This document shows, in pieces, positions 24,540 through 37,379 of a stretch of 64,000 nt of DNA (the stretch's first letter is position 1; the number at the start of each line of letters is the position of its first letter). This stretch comes from Loxodes magnus (taxonomy: Eukaryota > Ciliophora > Karyorelictea > Loxodida > Loxodidae). The stretch spans positions 1 through 64,000 of the forward strand of contig CAMPDV010002808.1 in the NCBI GenBank assembly GCA_946699065.1, written 5' to 3'. A program made the translations under genes and the position numbers. The notes under the pieces are model-generated. The model searched no databases. It saw only the letters and a program-made list of their open reading frames with translations, and was not told where the DNA came from.

Positions 24540-25480
24540 CTAGTTGGTCAAATGCAGAAAAGTTCTTCTGAATTCTACAACAAAACCTAATAATTATCCA
24601 GATTTTGCTAAAGATTTCTATTTACTTCAATTAGATAATTAGAAGCTAGCAAAAGAAGTTTAAGACCTTAAATAAATAACTTAATCCTCAGGCTAACCAT
24701 TAACAAATTGATAAATGAATAGAACCCTTAGCAAAAAATGAAATAGTAGACTATTTTCTAAGAGATGGAAAGGTTAGACTGGTTAAATCGAATGGAATTA
24801 AAATAAAATTTTTACCAGAGAATCAGTTAACTGGAACATACCAAGTTCAATTAACTATCAAATCTGGAATCAAAAGGAGAAGAGAATTCGAACTAAAAAT
24901 TACCTATTAGAAAAGAAAAATTAGATGTTGATATTGATTTATGTAAAGACATAAGGTTAATTAGTATTATAGATTAAAAGAAGCAATCTACAGTAAATGA
25001 AAGAGAAATCTAAAACTTAATCAAGATATATTGCTCGTTATGTAGAAAATTTTACAATTAAAAATATTTTAGCCATTCTTAGAAACTAATAAAATTTAAA
25101 ATTCATTAAAAAGATACGATGAAAATAGGCTTTGACTTACAAACAATAGAAAGAGGAGAAAGCAAGCAAGTTATAAGAATTTATGATCCAGAAAATCCAT
25201 AAGAATACGAATTCGAGACCAATCGATTTATGCAAACCTCTATAAACTCAAATTCGTGTATCTCAAATAAAGGCGACGCCAAGTTAATATATTATTATTA
25301 TTATTGCTTCTTAACAAATTGAATTCTATGAAATGAGTTGGCAGGGACTGTCCAAAATGAATTTGATGGCATGATGTAAGTTACGAGTTTTATATGTCAA
25401 AACGAAAAAAATTCTGCTTTATTTTGAAATCTAAATATTGGAAAAAATAGAATCGATTTTAAAGCAAGTATAAATTTAAT
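24540..25480 (+). pseudogene. Retroelement ORF1-like protein, family B, longest copy
   Basis: The plus strand gives FAKDFYLLQLDNQKLAKEVQ (coiled coil), then after a frame change a strand-rich domain: WIEPLAKNEIVDYFLRDGKV, RLVKSNGIKIKFLPENQLTG, TYQVQLTIKSGIKRRREFEL. The finger follows: KITYQKRKIRCWYW...RHKV (about 24905-24970), with Cys2 replaced by Trp (TGT to TGA). A last part in another frame reads KIGFDLQTIERGESKQVIRI and YDPENPQEYEFETNRFMQTS, identical in plan to the copy at 3.4 kb. An ATT microsatellite (25285-25302) follows. Order: coiled coil, beta domain, finger, YDPENP block. Frame changes show decay. Confidence 0.5.
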
Positions 25481-26469
25481 GAGATTTGATAGTTTAAGTA
25501 TTACAATTGCTATAATAACAGTTATAAATAGAACAAATCTCTATAAAATTGAAAAAATGCTTTATACAAGTTATAAAAAGAAAATTGAATAGTAATTAAA
25601 AAATTCTAATCTTAATAATTGAAGTGATGGAAATAAATCTTAACCCTAATCTTACTATCAAAGAATCACATAAATTATAATAATATAACAAAATCTGTAT
25701 ATCTATCTAAGATATTCATAGTAGAAGAGGATTTAAAAGATTAAAAAATATAATAAAATTTAGGATATTATAGAAAGAGAAAAAATCAAGAGTTTACAAA
25801 ATAATTTTCTAACATAATAGCTTAAAAAGATAAATTCTCTAAATTTACATTAAATATTAGTATCAATTTAGATATAAAGCAAAATAAGTACTTTTAAAAA
25901 AAATTAATTAATATAAAATGAGTTTAAAATAAGACTTAGAATAATTAAATTTAGTAAAGCTAGATAAGCATAGAAAGATAGTAAAAAAGAGAGTTAAAGA
26001 AAAACAAGAGTAATCTAAAAGAAACAAATTTTACGATATTAATAATAAAATATTATAAGTACTTTAGTAGTTAGTTTCAAAGTTTATTATCTGAATATTA
26101 CATGATTATTTAGGTCCTATAGTTTAGCGTAAAAAAAGATAAGACAAAAAAATCAAGTAAAAAAAAAGATAGAGCAGTTGATTTTACAGCATTGAAAGAA
26201 ATATATTTATATCTTAAAACAAAATTTAGAAAATAATGAATTTAGTTTTAAATAGTAATAATTTTTAATAATGTTAAATTTTTAGCAAGATAAAAATAAG
26301 AGTATATTTATCTGATCATTACTCTATAAATATAATAGAAAAGACATATAATTTTATAAAATCGAAAATAATTTGCATAGCTACAAAACATATTGTAAAT
26401 TATATACTATAATAAAGATTTAAAATTATGTTAAGACAAAATAATCTAAAAAAATTGTATTTGAAAAAA
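25481..26469. other. A-rich stretch 3' of the family B copy
   Basis: Lys/Asn/Ile-rich in every plus frame. It could hold eroded downstream parts of the element, but I cannot recognise them. Confidence 0.3.
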
Positions 26470-27470
26470 GTTTTTTTATATTAATTTAGTAAATAAAAGC
26501 AAATAAAAGATTAAAATAATAATTAAAAAAAGTTGCCTTTTTCTAATAATACTCAATGATAGGTGGCTGTAAGATTTCCTTGCCATTATACATACATTCT
26601 TGTTTATTTTCTCCTTCACACTCTGTAGGTTTCTCATTACAGTTAAGGAACAGTCTCCTCCATACTCAGCCTTAGGCAATGTAAGATGAGACAGAACTTT
26701 TGAAACGTTAGTGAGTATTTTTTTTGTATTGACCGAGAGTATAAATCATTTCTCATCGATCTCAAATAATATTAAGTTTTCTATTAACAGTGACAGATCA
26801 GATGCTCATTTAATGTAATATAACTTCAAATTATATCGATTAATTTCTCTATTTATGCACACTCATCTTTCATTCTTTAAATTAACTAATTTTTTTATTC
26901 TTTTTTTATTTATGAGAAGTTTGATGGTTTCACAATTACTAGTGTTCATTTACAGAAAATTTCACTGATAGACTCTGCTATATTAATTTATAAGTAATTA
27001 CATCCTCTATTCAGAACAAGAAAGGAGTATTAGGTCATTTATTCTTGCCCTTCATAAGAAAGTCATATTATGCAAATTGATGCTTAGTTGAGTGTTTTTA
27101 TTCTGCAGATGCCTGATTAACTTTATCATAGTAAAGAAATGAGAGTAAAAAATTATGTGAACTTCCTTGTATACCTCTATTATAGTAATTAATCTGCATG
27201 TAGCTTATCCATCATGAGAAAATATGTTTTCAGGTTATTGAAGAAAGACTCAAGTGTCTGTATCAATCCTAACATTAGATTTAATTCTTTAGAAATAAGA
27301 TGCATTCTGATTGGTAACATTTATCTATAAGTGAATTCATGCAAAAATCTTGCTTGTTTTATTATTTAAATTCTTCATCTACTTTGTAAATTTGGAAAGA
27401 AAAATGAGTTCCTCTGTCTATCCTCTGCAAGCGAAGCTAATACATAAAAAGAGAAATAAATTTATAACTG
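26470..27470 (-). CDS. Putative multi-frame coding region with a Cys-rich end
   Basis: About 1 kb of G+C-richer sequence is clearly coding-like on the minus strand, but the best frame changes along it: THFSFQIYKVDEEFKQQNKQ at the 5' end (27410), GCNYLQINIAESISEIFCKW and LIQRMKDECAQIEKLIDIIW in the middle, then FLNCNEKPTECEGENKQECM and YNGKEILQPPIIEYYQKK at the 3' end. Either short introns or indels separate these blocks. The terminal part has four Cys in about 16 residues and is followed by a hydrophobic stretch. Family unknown. A standard-code ORF at 26476-26679 is only a shadow of this region. Confidence 0.4.
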
Positions 27471-29489
27471 CTTATATTTAATAAATGCAAAGTCTTTTTG
27501 AATGAAAAATATAACTTCAATGAACTTTGATAGACCCAATTAAATAAGCTAGAATTTAAAATATTAGATTATTTTTTAAGCTATCTTAAAATAGATAATT
27601 ACTAAAATTTTACTTAATCAAATGTAAAGATATTAGTAAAGAAAAAGAGCAACACTTAAAAAAATATTAGCCAAAATAATTATTTAAAGTTAGGAATCCT
27701 AAATATGTTTAAGATTGATCAAAATTAGTTTTGGCTTTCTTAGATTTTAAATTAATCTTCATTAGAAAATAAAAATTGGTTGAAATGAGGATTTATGTTT
27801 GATGTAATTAAGAATTATTTTTAAGAGGCTTATAAAATTAAAAAAATGTATTATTTTATTACCAAATTCATAATTTATGTTTCTTAACTTTTATTTATTG
27901 ATTGGAAAAATTTAAGTGAACCTTTTATAAAACATTTTTATATTGAATACAATCTTATTTATAAATCAAAAAAAATTTAAAGTTCACATTAAAAAAGATT
28001 TAATTTGAAATGCTTTTAAAGTCTAAAGTTGAGACAATGATAAAAAATATTTTTTCAATTACATTAATATTTAAATAAAGTACAAAGCTAGTCTAAAAGT
28101 CTTTTTATGTCAGATAGATATAGCTTCTTGCTTTTTATAATTCATTTCTAAAGGCGTAAGTAAAAAAATTCTCACAATCGGAACAAAATAATTATTTAAA
28201 TAGATAGTTACTATAAAAATAGCAATTTCATGCTTACTAGACTTACCAATTAATTTTATTTTTCTAAAGTAAATTTGCTTTTTTTTAATTAAAATATTGA
28301 TTACTTAAGCATAATATGATAATCAATCTATCTAATAAATTTTTCACTTTGAATGGTAAATTATCTCTTACATCCTTTTTAGAGTTTCCATTTAATTTTA
28401 ATTCCATGATAAGTACTTAAACGAGAGCAGAATAGAGAAAAAGAAATCCTATTTAGACAAAATTTGAATTATAATTATCCTTCAAATTTACTTAATTTAA
28501 ACTAAAAAACTAGCAAAACATTTATAAACACGATCTTATAATTTGATATTCAGCTAAATATTTTAAGACCTTAATAAGTTTAAATATTAAAAAATCTATC
28601 AGCAAAAACATAAATTAATGCTAGTTTTAAAATTCATTTAGAAAAACAAAAATAGTTACTATGTTGAAATTATACAGGAAAAGTTAAATTAATTTTAAAT
28701 AAACCTCTGATTTTGTAAATAATCTAAATTAAAAGTATAATCTCCTTAAAGGGTCTATTTATAATTTTACCACTCAAATGAAATGATTTTTTTTGTTAAG
28801 ATAATTAATAAATAATTAGCATCTTATTTTAAAAAAGCGAATTTAAACATCCATTACTCTTTTATTTGCTATACATACTAAGAAATATTCATATTTTGTA
28901 AAATTTACAAAACCAAGCTTTTTTATGAGCTAGCGTTTTAAATAAATTTACTATTATTAATTAAAAAAACTATTATAAGATTTTTCTGATTACAAGAGTC
29001 TCTTTTTTTTAATTTAACTATGCTACTGATTTAACTTTTAAAATTATATTTTTTAAATATAATCCATAAGACAAAAATGGCAAATTTAGCTAAGGATTAT
29101 TAATTAATATAAATTAATGAGTTTGAAACTAAAACTTAATACTGATGTTAATAAAAAAAGGTTTAAATGTTCAGATCTTAGTAACTGCATTAAATTGTAA
29201 TTAAGAAAAAAATTAAGTAATCATAGTAGGAGAAAAATGTATATTTTAGAAAGTATTATTTGCTTATAAAAAGTAAACAAAAAAGATGTAAATCAATGAA
29301 AGAATTGAGAGCTATTCAGAATGAAGCAATAAGTTAGCTTAATCAACTTTCTAATTTAAATTCGTAAAAATTTTATTAAAGCAAAATTAAGCGAAATTTT
29401 CAAAAATTATAGTAACTTTAATTTATTATATGATAGTTAAAAAATATAATTATAATTATAATTTGTTTTAAATGTTTCGCAGCAGTCTA
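27471..29489. other. A+T-rich intergenic stretch
   Basis: About 2 kb with low G+C. A short plus-strand fragment near 29293-29370 reads MKELRAIQNEAISQLNQLSN and might be an eroded coding piece. Otherwise nothing is recognised. Confidence 0.3.
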
Positions 29490-30020
29490 CATCACCGCCG
29501 CGTAAAATAAGTTTGTAAAAATTTTTCTTGATTGATGTCTTGCTTTCTCTTCCTTGGTCTTATTTACATTTCTTGTTTTCCTTTCTTCCATATTACTAAG
29601 GTTCTTGTTTCACTACTTCTTTGATTCCATCTTTTTTTATATATATTCCCCTATGCGCTACAATAGAACATTTCTCTTTCTTTCTTTTCTCTTATCCGAT
29701 ATTCTCTTTTTTATTCCTGGAATTTCTTGCATTTCCTATATAGATGTCTATAGATACCACGGAAGCAGCATTTCTTCTTAATTCTTTTCTCTCTTGTCAT
29801 TTTGATTACTCGCTCTTCTTCAATGTCCATTTTCTCTATCTTAGGAAATTTTGCACTTGGCTCTGGCTCTAGATTATTTGCTTGTTCTGCTCTTGAATCG
29901 TCTTTATTGAGTCATTCATATGTTTCATTTGTTCCTGTCGGTGCTTCTAGATGTTGTCGAGCTCCCTTTCCCAGTTTTCCATTCTGAGCTCTCTTGTATC
30001 CTTTTGCTCAATCAGGTCCA
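29490..30020 (-). pseudogene. Retroelement ORF1 (Gag-like), family A, with Cys2-to-Arg knuckle
   Basis: The minus strand reads MDLIEQKDTRELRMENWERE (from 30019), a coiled coil (LDNIQKHRQEQMKHMNDSIK), then after one slip KFPKIEKMDIEEERVIKMTR, the counterpart of the PMEIE segment. The knuckle is at 29729-29770: KKCCFRGIYRHLYRKCKKFQ. It has Cys, Arg, His, Cys at the ligand positions; a single TGT to CGT change explains the lost second Cys. A very basic tail follows. The N-terminus resembles MDLGDLNKEQ at 11.39 kb, so this Met is likely the family start. Two standard-code plus-strand ORFs here are shadows. Confidence 0.6.
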
Positions 30021-31087
30021 TTAGATAGTTAAAAAATATTAAAGTAATAAAAAGAGATTAAAAGGCAAAGAAGAATAAATTAATTCTAATTAAGAAATTT
30101 AAAAAAGTTATTTTAATTAAAAGATTCAAATTTACTATTTTTTATTTTTATAACTATTTAAATTGCAAAAGTAAAAAATCTTAATAAACTTAAAAAAATA
30201 AAGAATATTTCAAAGAATATCAAACTTATAAGCAAAAGTAAACTATTTTATTAGAATATAAGTAAAGATATATGAATAATTATAAAATAAGTGCATATAG
30301 AAAATATTTAACATTAAAAATAGAAATTTAGTTATTACTATTATTATATGTAGAATCTCCGCAAGAGAACAGTTACAATTTTTACATCAAGATCTTAAGG
30401 ATATAATGATCATTTAAAAATTCTAATTCATTAAATTTTACTAAGGAAAAATTAAGCATTTAAAAATTCTGTATTACAAAAAAAATGTTAATAGTAAATA
30501 AGAAAACTTAATATATGATTGTTTTAGTAATAATAATTTTAATATATTTGAATTGGAATCTATTCTATGAGTGTAAATTAAACTTGATAATGATTATTAA
30601 ATTTTAATATAGTTTAATTAAAAAAAATAAATTAAAGATAATTTTACTTATAAATATTTACTTTTTTATCAATGTCAATAATAAAATACTTAGCAGATAA
30701 AAATTTATATAATAGTCTTTAAGAATCATCTATTTAAGAATTATAAATTAAGTTTTTTATTTAAAATTGGTTAAAAGAAAGTTAGTGTCCTAATTTAAAG
30801 CAGGTCTTTTTTGGAAGTAAACTGAAAAATGTATATTCAAAATCCTGAAATGGCAAAATCTATTCTATCTTAAGAAGAAATTAATCAAATAAATTTGTTT
30901 AGCGAATACTTGCAAAAATTTTAACTGTATGTTCTTAGAATTTATGCTTAGCTAAATATTGATTTTTCTAACTTTATTTTTCTAAGAATGCGAGTTTATA
31001 AATAACACTGCTTTCAATTACAAAAATTATTAAAATATTAATTTCCGCATTTATGGAAATTCTAAAAAATTAAGTACATTGAACGAA
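30021..31087. other. A+T-rich intergenic stretch
   Basis: No convincing frame; short Lys/Ile-rich readings only. Confidence 0.35.
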
Positions 31088-31520
31088 TGAGATTCATTCA
31101 TTTGTATGACCCAATTAAAGAGGCCTTCTTTTCCAAATTTATAAGAGCTAATTTAGTTAGCAAAACTTAAGAGACCATAAAATGGAAATTGAAGAATAAG
31201 AACCATAAAATTTTAGACTTGAGGAAAAAGAATTAGAAAAGAATGATATTGTTGTAATAGCATAAGATACTTGCACAATCACTACCTGAAATTCCAGAAT
31301 TTCAAAAAATTATATCGAATTTAAGAGTAAAAGAAGAAAGAGTATCTTTACTGAAACAAGAATGGAGATTTAACCTATTATTACAAGAATTCAAGAATAA
31401 TTGGGCCAAAGAAGAAGATAGTAAGACCTTAATAACAAGAAACTTCAAACTATTGATATTATTTTAAAAGACAGTGATGCATTACTGGTAAATAATTTTA
31501 AATTTTTTATAGTATTATAT
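31088..31520 (+). CDS. Putative helical protein, frameshifted
   Basis: From the ATG at 31088 the plus strand reads MRFIHLYDPIKEAFFSKFIR. In the next frame comes an acidic helix (KMEIEEQEPQNFRLEEKELE, KNDIVVIAQ), and then in the first frame ILAQSLPEIPEFQKIISNLR, VKEERVSLLKQEWRFNLLLQ, EFKNNWAKEEDSKTLITRNF. The MEIEE string recalls the segment before the knuckle in family A ORF1, but no knuckle was found. Two frame changes suggest decay, or introns. Confidence 0.35.
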
Positions 31521-32849
31521 CGGAATTTATTTTCTTATATAATTAGATATAAAATTATAGTTACTCAGATAATTTTTAATTTTCACAGGAAAATATTACA
31601 TTTCTTTACTGCTTAATTTTATTTAATTTGTATGTTAAAGTATTTCTTTCGGTGTTCTGTAAAAATAATTTTTTAATTTTTCTTTACCAATTATTTGCGA
31701 AAAATTAACTTTAACCCAATTTTAAATGGAATTTTCTTATTAAAAAACCAAAATCTTGATACTATTTAGTAAATTACCAAAAAGATTATATTTTTTATGT
31801 TATAATAAGTTACCATGGACTTTATTTGAATAATTTGCTAAACATATCATGGCTTTAGATTTATATTTAGCATAATTATCTTATTCTATAGTTATAGATT
31901 TTTTCATTCTTTAATGATGTTAAAACTAATTTTAATTTTAGTCTGTGTTTTCTTTCAAGAAAATGAAATCAGGATGATATTTATTGACATGAAGAATAGT
32001 TAGATTGATAAAGTTAAATTATCTGCATTATATTAGTTTTAATAGTGAATTCTTTTTATTTTAAATAAATAATTTATCTTATATATAGATATCCAATTTC
32101 ATCATTTAAACCACTCTCCACCTTTATAGCTTAGTACCGAATTTAAGTTTAAAATATAAATTCAAAATATTAAATAATAAACTAGAAACTATAGAGAAGA
32201 AAGTTGATAGATCTTCTAAAAGACTAAAATATAGGAGTAAATCTTAATTTTTATTGATTTTAATTAATGAAAAATAAATCTTAATAACTTCAAACCTTTA
32301 AGCTTTCCATATTATTTAATAAAAGAGATAAACAGTTTGATCTTCATCGTAAATATAAGATTGAAATTCAAACAAACATAATTTCATAGAATTTAGCAAT
32401 TATTTAAATAAAAAATGAATCAAAAGTTCTTCTAGGAATGTCTTTAAAGAAATGTAGTCATATCTGTCGTGAATAGATATATTGATTAAGTAGAAAATGA
32501 TTAAAGTGCGTTCCCTTACGTAACTCGTAATGAATATCTTATTTAGAGACAATCCATTTATAAGACGAGAATATGATCATATAGTTTAAAAAATGAACTT
32601 TAAGCTGAATTCCTACCTATCTCAGATTGTTCATTTTATGTTTTTAAGATTTTGATAAATATAAACACATATTTAAGCACTTTTCCACAGGGATATTGCT
32701 TAGTAATTTTTAGATGTAAAGTGATTAGAGGAAAAATTACTAAAAACTAATCATATATTACTAAAATTATATTAATCAAAACTACACTAAAAATTAAATT
32801 CCTAAAATTTACAAATCTATCAAAATCTTTCACCAAGAAATAATTAATA
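31521..32849. other. A+T-rich intergenic stretch
   Basis: T-rich to about 32130, then A-rich. A few patches are slightly G+C-richer (32100-32130, 32440-32560) but give no continuous protein. Nothing named. Confidence 0.3.
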
Positions 32850-33620
32850 ACGATTATAGAATTTCAAGGTTAAAAAAGAAATAGAATAAGATCTTTAGAT
32901 GAAGTAGAATTCGCTAAAGAATTTTTGATTGGAATATATAGCAAAGTGATTGAGATTAAGAAATTTAATAAGAATAAACTTTTATTATTAGCATAATTTG
33001 CGAGGTTAAAATCAAAAATTTGACAATTATATCACATAATTACTAAAGATTGAATTTCTTATAGTCTATTATTATCACAATTATTACCCTTTTATTGAAT
33101 TACAAAAAATGAGGGAGATTAATATATAATATTTTAAATAATAAAGATTATAGCATTTCAAAAATTAAAAAATTAATGAAATTCTCTTTTCGTTATTTAA
33201 TATTAAAATAAAGGATTATTTTAATTAAAAAAATAAACTAATCAAAATTTTATTTATTTATTAATTATATTCTCAATCCATTAAGAATATATATTGAAGA
33301 TTGGCAGTTTTAAAAATTTATTTCCAATTATAGATTATATTAAACATTGGAAAATTCTAATATTAAAATTAAAAAACGTTAGATTAATTTTATATTCAAA
33401 AAAAGATAATCAACAAACTTCTTAGACGAAGAAAAATACAACGAAGAAGATTTGATTGGAGGCAATAACAAGACGAATGAGACTAAAGGATTTGATTATT
33501 ATAAACTTTTAGTTTTAGCATAATTAATTTGGTTATTTCGCAATAATTATGCAATTATGTCACAATATTACTAAATATTTAAACTCTTATATTTTGTTAT
33601 TATTATTATTTTATATTCAA
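32850..33620 (+). CDS. Two homologous coding segments in tandem, unknown protein
   Basis: Two plus-strand segments about 530 bp apart encode related peptides. At 32896-33010: SLDEVEFAKEFLIGIYSKVI...KFNKNKLLLLAQFARLKSKI. At 33419-33560: FLDEEKYNEEDLIGGNNKTN...GFDYYKLLVLAQLIWLFRNN. They share LDE, a DLIG/FLIG turn, NK..LLLAQ, and the downstream W/F-rich part. DNA similarity continues into the following A+T-rich part (TTATTAGCATAATT, then a CACAATA/CACATAA tract). This is a diverged tandem duplication of a gene end or small gene. Family unknown; Trp and Gln again use TGA and TAA. Confidence 0.4.
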
Positions 33621-35410
33621 ATTATTCCATTTTATTTTAATTATGTTAGTTTTATCCTTTAACTAATAAATTAATTAACAGTTCATTATTAAAGCTTACA
33701 AATATAATCTACTTTATTTAGATTCTAATATTTTTCTAACTTTAAAGAAAATGGGTAAGCTATTTTTTTTAATCGTCAAACTCTCCGAAAAATTAAGTCC
33801 ATATTCATATTAAAAAATTAAGCTTACCAATCTTAGTTTTAATATTTTACTACTTAGGATAATTAAAAACTCCATCAAATTTATAGAATCTTCAAATATT
33901 TTAAATAAAATAACTATAACTATAATGCTTTTACTATTTTTAAGTAAAAAGAACTTTCAAAAATAAACAAACACACAAAAGTATTATAAGTATAAATAAA
34001 TTTAAACCAACTTTTAGAAAGCTATTTATTATTATATTTTACCCTTTTATTTAGATTAATATTACAAATTTAATATTTATGAGCAGATATAAATTATATT
34101 TTTTATATTTATCAAATTAAAGGGTAAAAGTAAATATTTAATCCTTTAAAAAAATTATTTATTGTTTAAACTTAAACAAAGCTAGAATTTACAAATTTTA
34201 AGCTTGTCTTTTATTCAAAAATTTTATTGACATTTTTTAGTTTTTTTTAAATGATTTCGCTAATATTTTTGAGTCATAAATCCATTATAAATTTAATTCT
34301 TGCTTGCCTTTTGCAATGGAATTTATATAATGTTGTTTTTAATATTTATACTAAGTAATAAAAGATTTAGTCCTTTTTTTCAAAATTGATTTACAGAAAT
34401 TGTTCAAGTTAATTTTAATTTTTCTTTCAACTTCCTTTTCTTTCTAAATATTCTTAAAATCCATAGTTATTATTTACCTAACTACCGATAAAGTTCCTTC
34501 ATTTTAAAATTATTATTTTCAAATATATTAAAATCTTTTTTACAAGTCATTCTTATATTTTCGCAATTTTGATCTTTTATTATCATAAAAATGTATATTA
34601 ATCAATACTCCATTAAATTTATTCATTTTATTGCTAAAATTATACGTAATCCATTTAACTAATTTTTACATTTTAGGTATATATTTATTAAATAATAAAA
34701 CCATTTTTTTTGTAACAGAAATTTAAAATAAGCTTTTATATCAGAATTACCTCATTTTATTATTATTAAACTTAAAAGGATCAGATTTTTAATATTTCAA
34801 TACGAATATTTAATTCAATAGTATTATATTTAATTTTTCTTTTTAGCATGTTATTTTTTATTTTTTATAATTGTAATTTTTATAAAGAAACTATTTAAAT
34901 ATGAAGTATGTCACTATATAAATTTATGATGAACTACTAAATTCAGCTACATTAATATTATAAATGTAATTCTATTCAATATTGTATTATTATTATATAA
35001 AAGCTTATAGATCTTTTAAAACCATATTAATTAGTCATCTAAGCATTGATATTCTTAGTATTCATAGCATTCAGTTTACAAAATTTATAAGATATCTTGA
35101 TGAAATGTCAAATAATTCAGTTTAACATATTTTAGTTTAAAAATTTTCAATTGAAATATAGTTATTAGAAAATTAACAGAAATTGAAATTGACTGCTTAT
35201 AGAATAATTCTAAGTAAATATTTTAAAAAATAATTGGTATATAGCGCGATATATGTAAAGCATGGTTATATATTAATTATTCTATAAATGATGTATTTAT
35301 AAAAAAATTATTGCTATAGTTTTACTCTTTTTTAGAATTTTTTGGCTAATATTTAAATTTTTGTTTTAATTAGCAAAATAGTTTAGTTCATATAGATTCA
35401 AGATAACAAT
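33621..35410. other. A+T-rich stretch before the microsatellite
   Basis: T-rich, very low G+C, no convincing gene on either strand. Confidence 0.35.
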
Positions 35411-35897
35411 TTTCTTTCTTTTTCTTTCTTTCTTTCTTTTTCTTTCTTTCTTTTTCTTTCTTTCTTTCTTTTTCTTTCTTTTTCTTTCTTTCTTTTTCTT
35501 TCTTTCTTTCTTTTTCTTTCTTTCTTTCTTTCTTTTTCTTTCTTTTTCTTTCTTTTTCTTTCTTTCTTTTTCTTTCTTTCTTTTTCTTTCTTTCTTTCTT
35601 TTTCTTTCTTTTTCTTTCTTTCTTTTTCTTTCTTTCTTTCTTTTTCTTTCTTTCTTTCTTTCTTTCTTTTTCTTTCTTTTTCTTTCTTTTTCTTTCTTTC
35701 TTTTTCTTTCTTTCTTTTTCTTTCTTTCTTTCTTTCTTTTTCTTTCTTTTTCTTTCTTTCTTTTTCTTTCTTTCTTTCTTTTTCTTTCTTTCTTTCTTTC
35801 TTTCTTTCTTTTTCTTTCTTTCTTTTTCTTTCTTTCTTTTTCTTTCTTTCTTTTTCTTTCTTTCTTTTTCTTTCTTTCTTTTTCTTTCTTTTTCTTT
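35411..35897 (+). repeat. Polypyrimidine microsatellite of CTTT and CTTTTT units
   Basis: About 490 bp are made only of C and T: CTTT units interspersed irregularly with CTTTTT units. The minus strand is the matching polypurine tract (GAAA/GAAAAA). A long uninterrupted purine/pyrimidine tract can form triplex (H-DNA) and is prone to replication slippage. The two long Lys/Arg/Glu ORFs on the minus strand are translations of this tract and not genes. Confidence 0.95.
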
Positions 35898-37379
35898 AAC
35901 ATTTCTAATAGCTAATAAAAAAATTAATTCTCTTTTCTTATATTTTTTAAACATTTTAAAAATTGCTATAATATTTACGCATTTCTTTTTATCTCAATAA
36001 TGAATAATTTAATATCTTTATAATCCTTTTTTTGTCAATTTAGTACCGGAAAAATCATTTTGTAAAGTTAACTAAATTTTAGAAATACAAATATTAAGTT
36101 ATAGATCAGCTAATGTAAAACAAAAATAATCGAAATTTGAAAAAAATCTATTTTTCTTTTCTTTATTTTATTTTTATATTATTCTTGAAAAAAAATGAAA
36201 TTATCTTTTTTGGAATAAGTCTATAACTAAAATAATTTAAAAAATTATAAAAAAGTACTAATTTTATACTAAGAATGCTTTCTATATTTTTCATTTTAAA
36301 AGAAATATAAATGGGCATTTTTTATAAAATATTGAAAATATAATAGTTAAGATAGAGAAAAAGCAAAAAGGTATAAAAATTTTAACTTAATAGTTAAAAT
36401 AAATAAAAGCATTTTAAAGTTATTTTTTTAAATAATTTTACTTTAATTCTAATACACTTTCTAATAGTAAAATAAACCATATTTATTAAGATGCGTATCA
36501 TACTTAATTGCAAATTTAAAATAAGTTTCTAGTTGATAATAAAGAAACAAAAATTCAATTAATAGTATTTTTAAATGAATTTTTAATATAGAAGAGTTTC
36601 TAAATGTTTTACATTTTTTAGTCATAAAAGGATAATATAAGCATTTATATTAAAATTTATGTTCTTTGCTTTAATAAATCTAAATTTTATTTAAATTTAA
36701 TAAAAAATACATTCTGATTATTACAAGAATCTCATAAGAAAAATGTTATAACATTAATTAAATACTAAATTAACAAAATTATTCTGAAACAAATTAAAAA
36801 ATTATGATATATATAAATATTTTTAAACATATCAAAGTTTTTTTGTGTTAAATCGAAAAAATACTTTATTTAATGAATCTAATAAAATAAATTAAGTCCA
36901 TCTTTAAAATAAAAACAATCTAATAATTAAGAATGTCTAAATTTTTAAAGCCTTAAAATATAGTTTTAGTCATATATCTCCTAAACCAAATAACTTTAGT
37001 TAATTTAAATAAAAAGAAAAAAATAGAATATCATTTTATTACTACAAAATAGAAATAGTATTAAGAATAATTATCATTAATAGAATTATAATCTTATTGT
37101 ATAAGTTTAATAGCTTTAATAAATGTTTATTAGATTATTAATTATTTGGGAAAAAGTTTAAAATAAACTTTTTAAATATAATAAAGTTACTGATATTAAC
37201 TTCGAAAAGTTTAGACTATTTATAAAAAATTTAGCATATTTTGAATAAATATATGATGAAGTCATTTAAATATCTATAATGTTGTAGGTTATAGTTATTC
37301 TATTAGCTATTTAATGATAAATATGAAAAAGCATTATATTTTAATAATTTAACAAAGATAAAAATTTTATCTGTTAAAA
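35898..37379. other. A+T-rich stretch after the microsatellite
   Basis: Low G+C, no convincing frame. It separates the microsatellite from the minus-strand gene at 37.4-38.6 kb. Confidence 0.35.

Noticed and set aside
26476..26679. Standard-code ORF of 67 codons on the minus strand
   Set aside because: A different frame on the same strand gives a better Cys-containing protein (FLNCNEKPTECEGENKQ) across the same bases.
35366..35954. Two long Lys/Arg/Glu ORFs on the minus strand
   Set aside because: They are plain translations of the GAAA/GAAAAA microsatellite.
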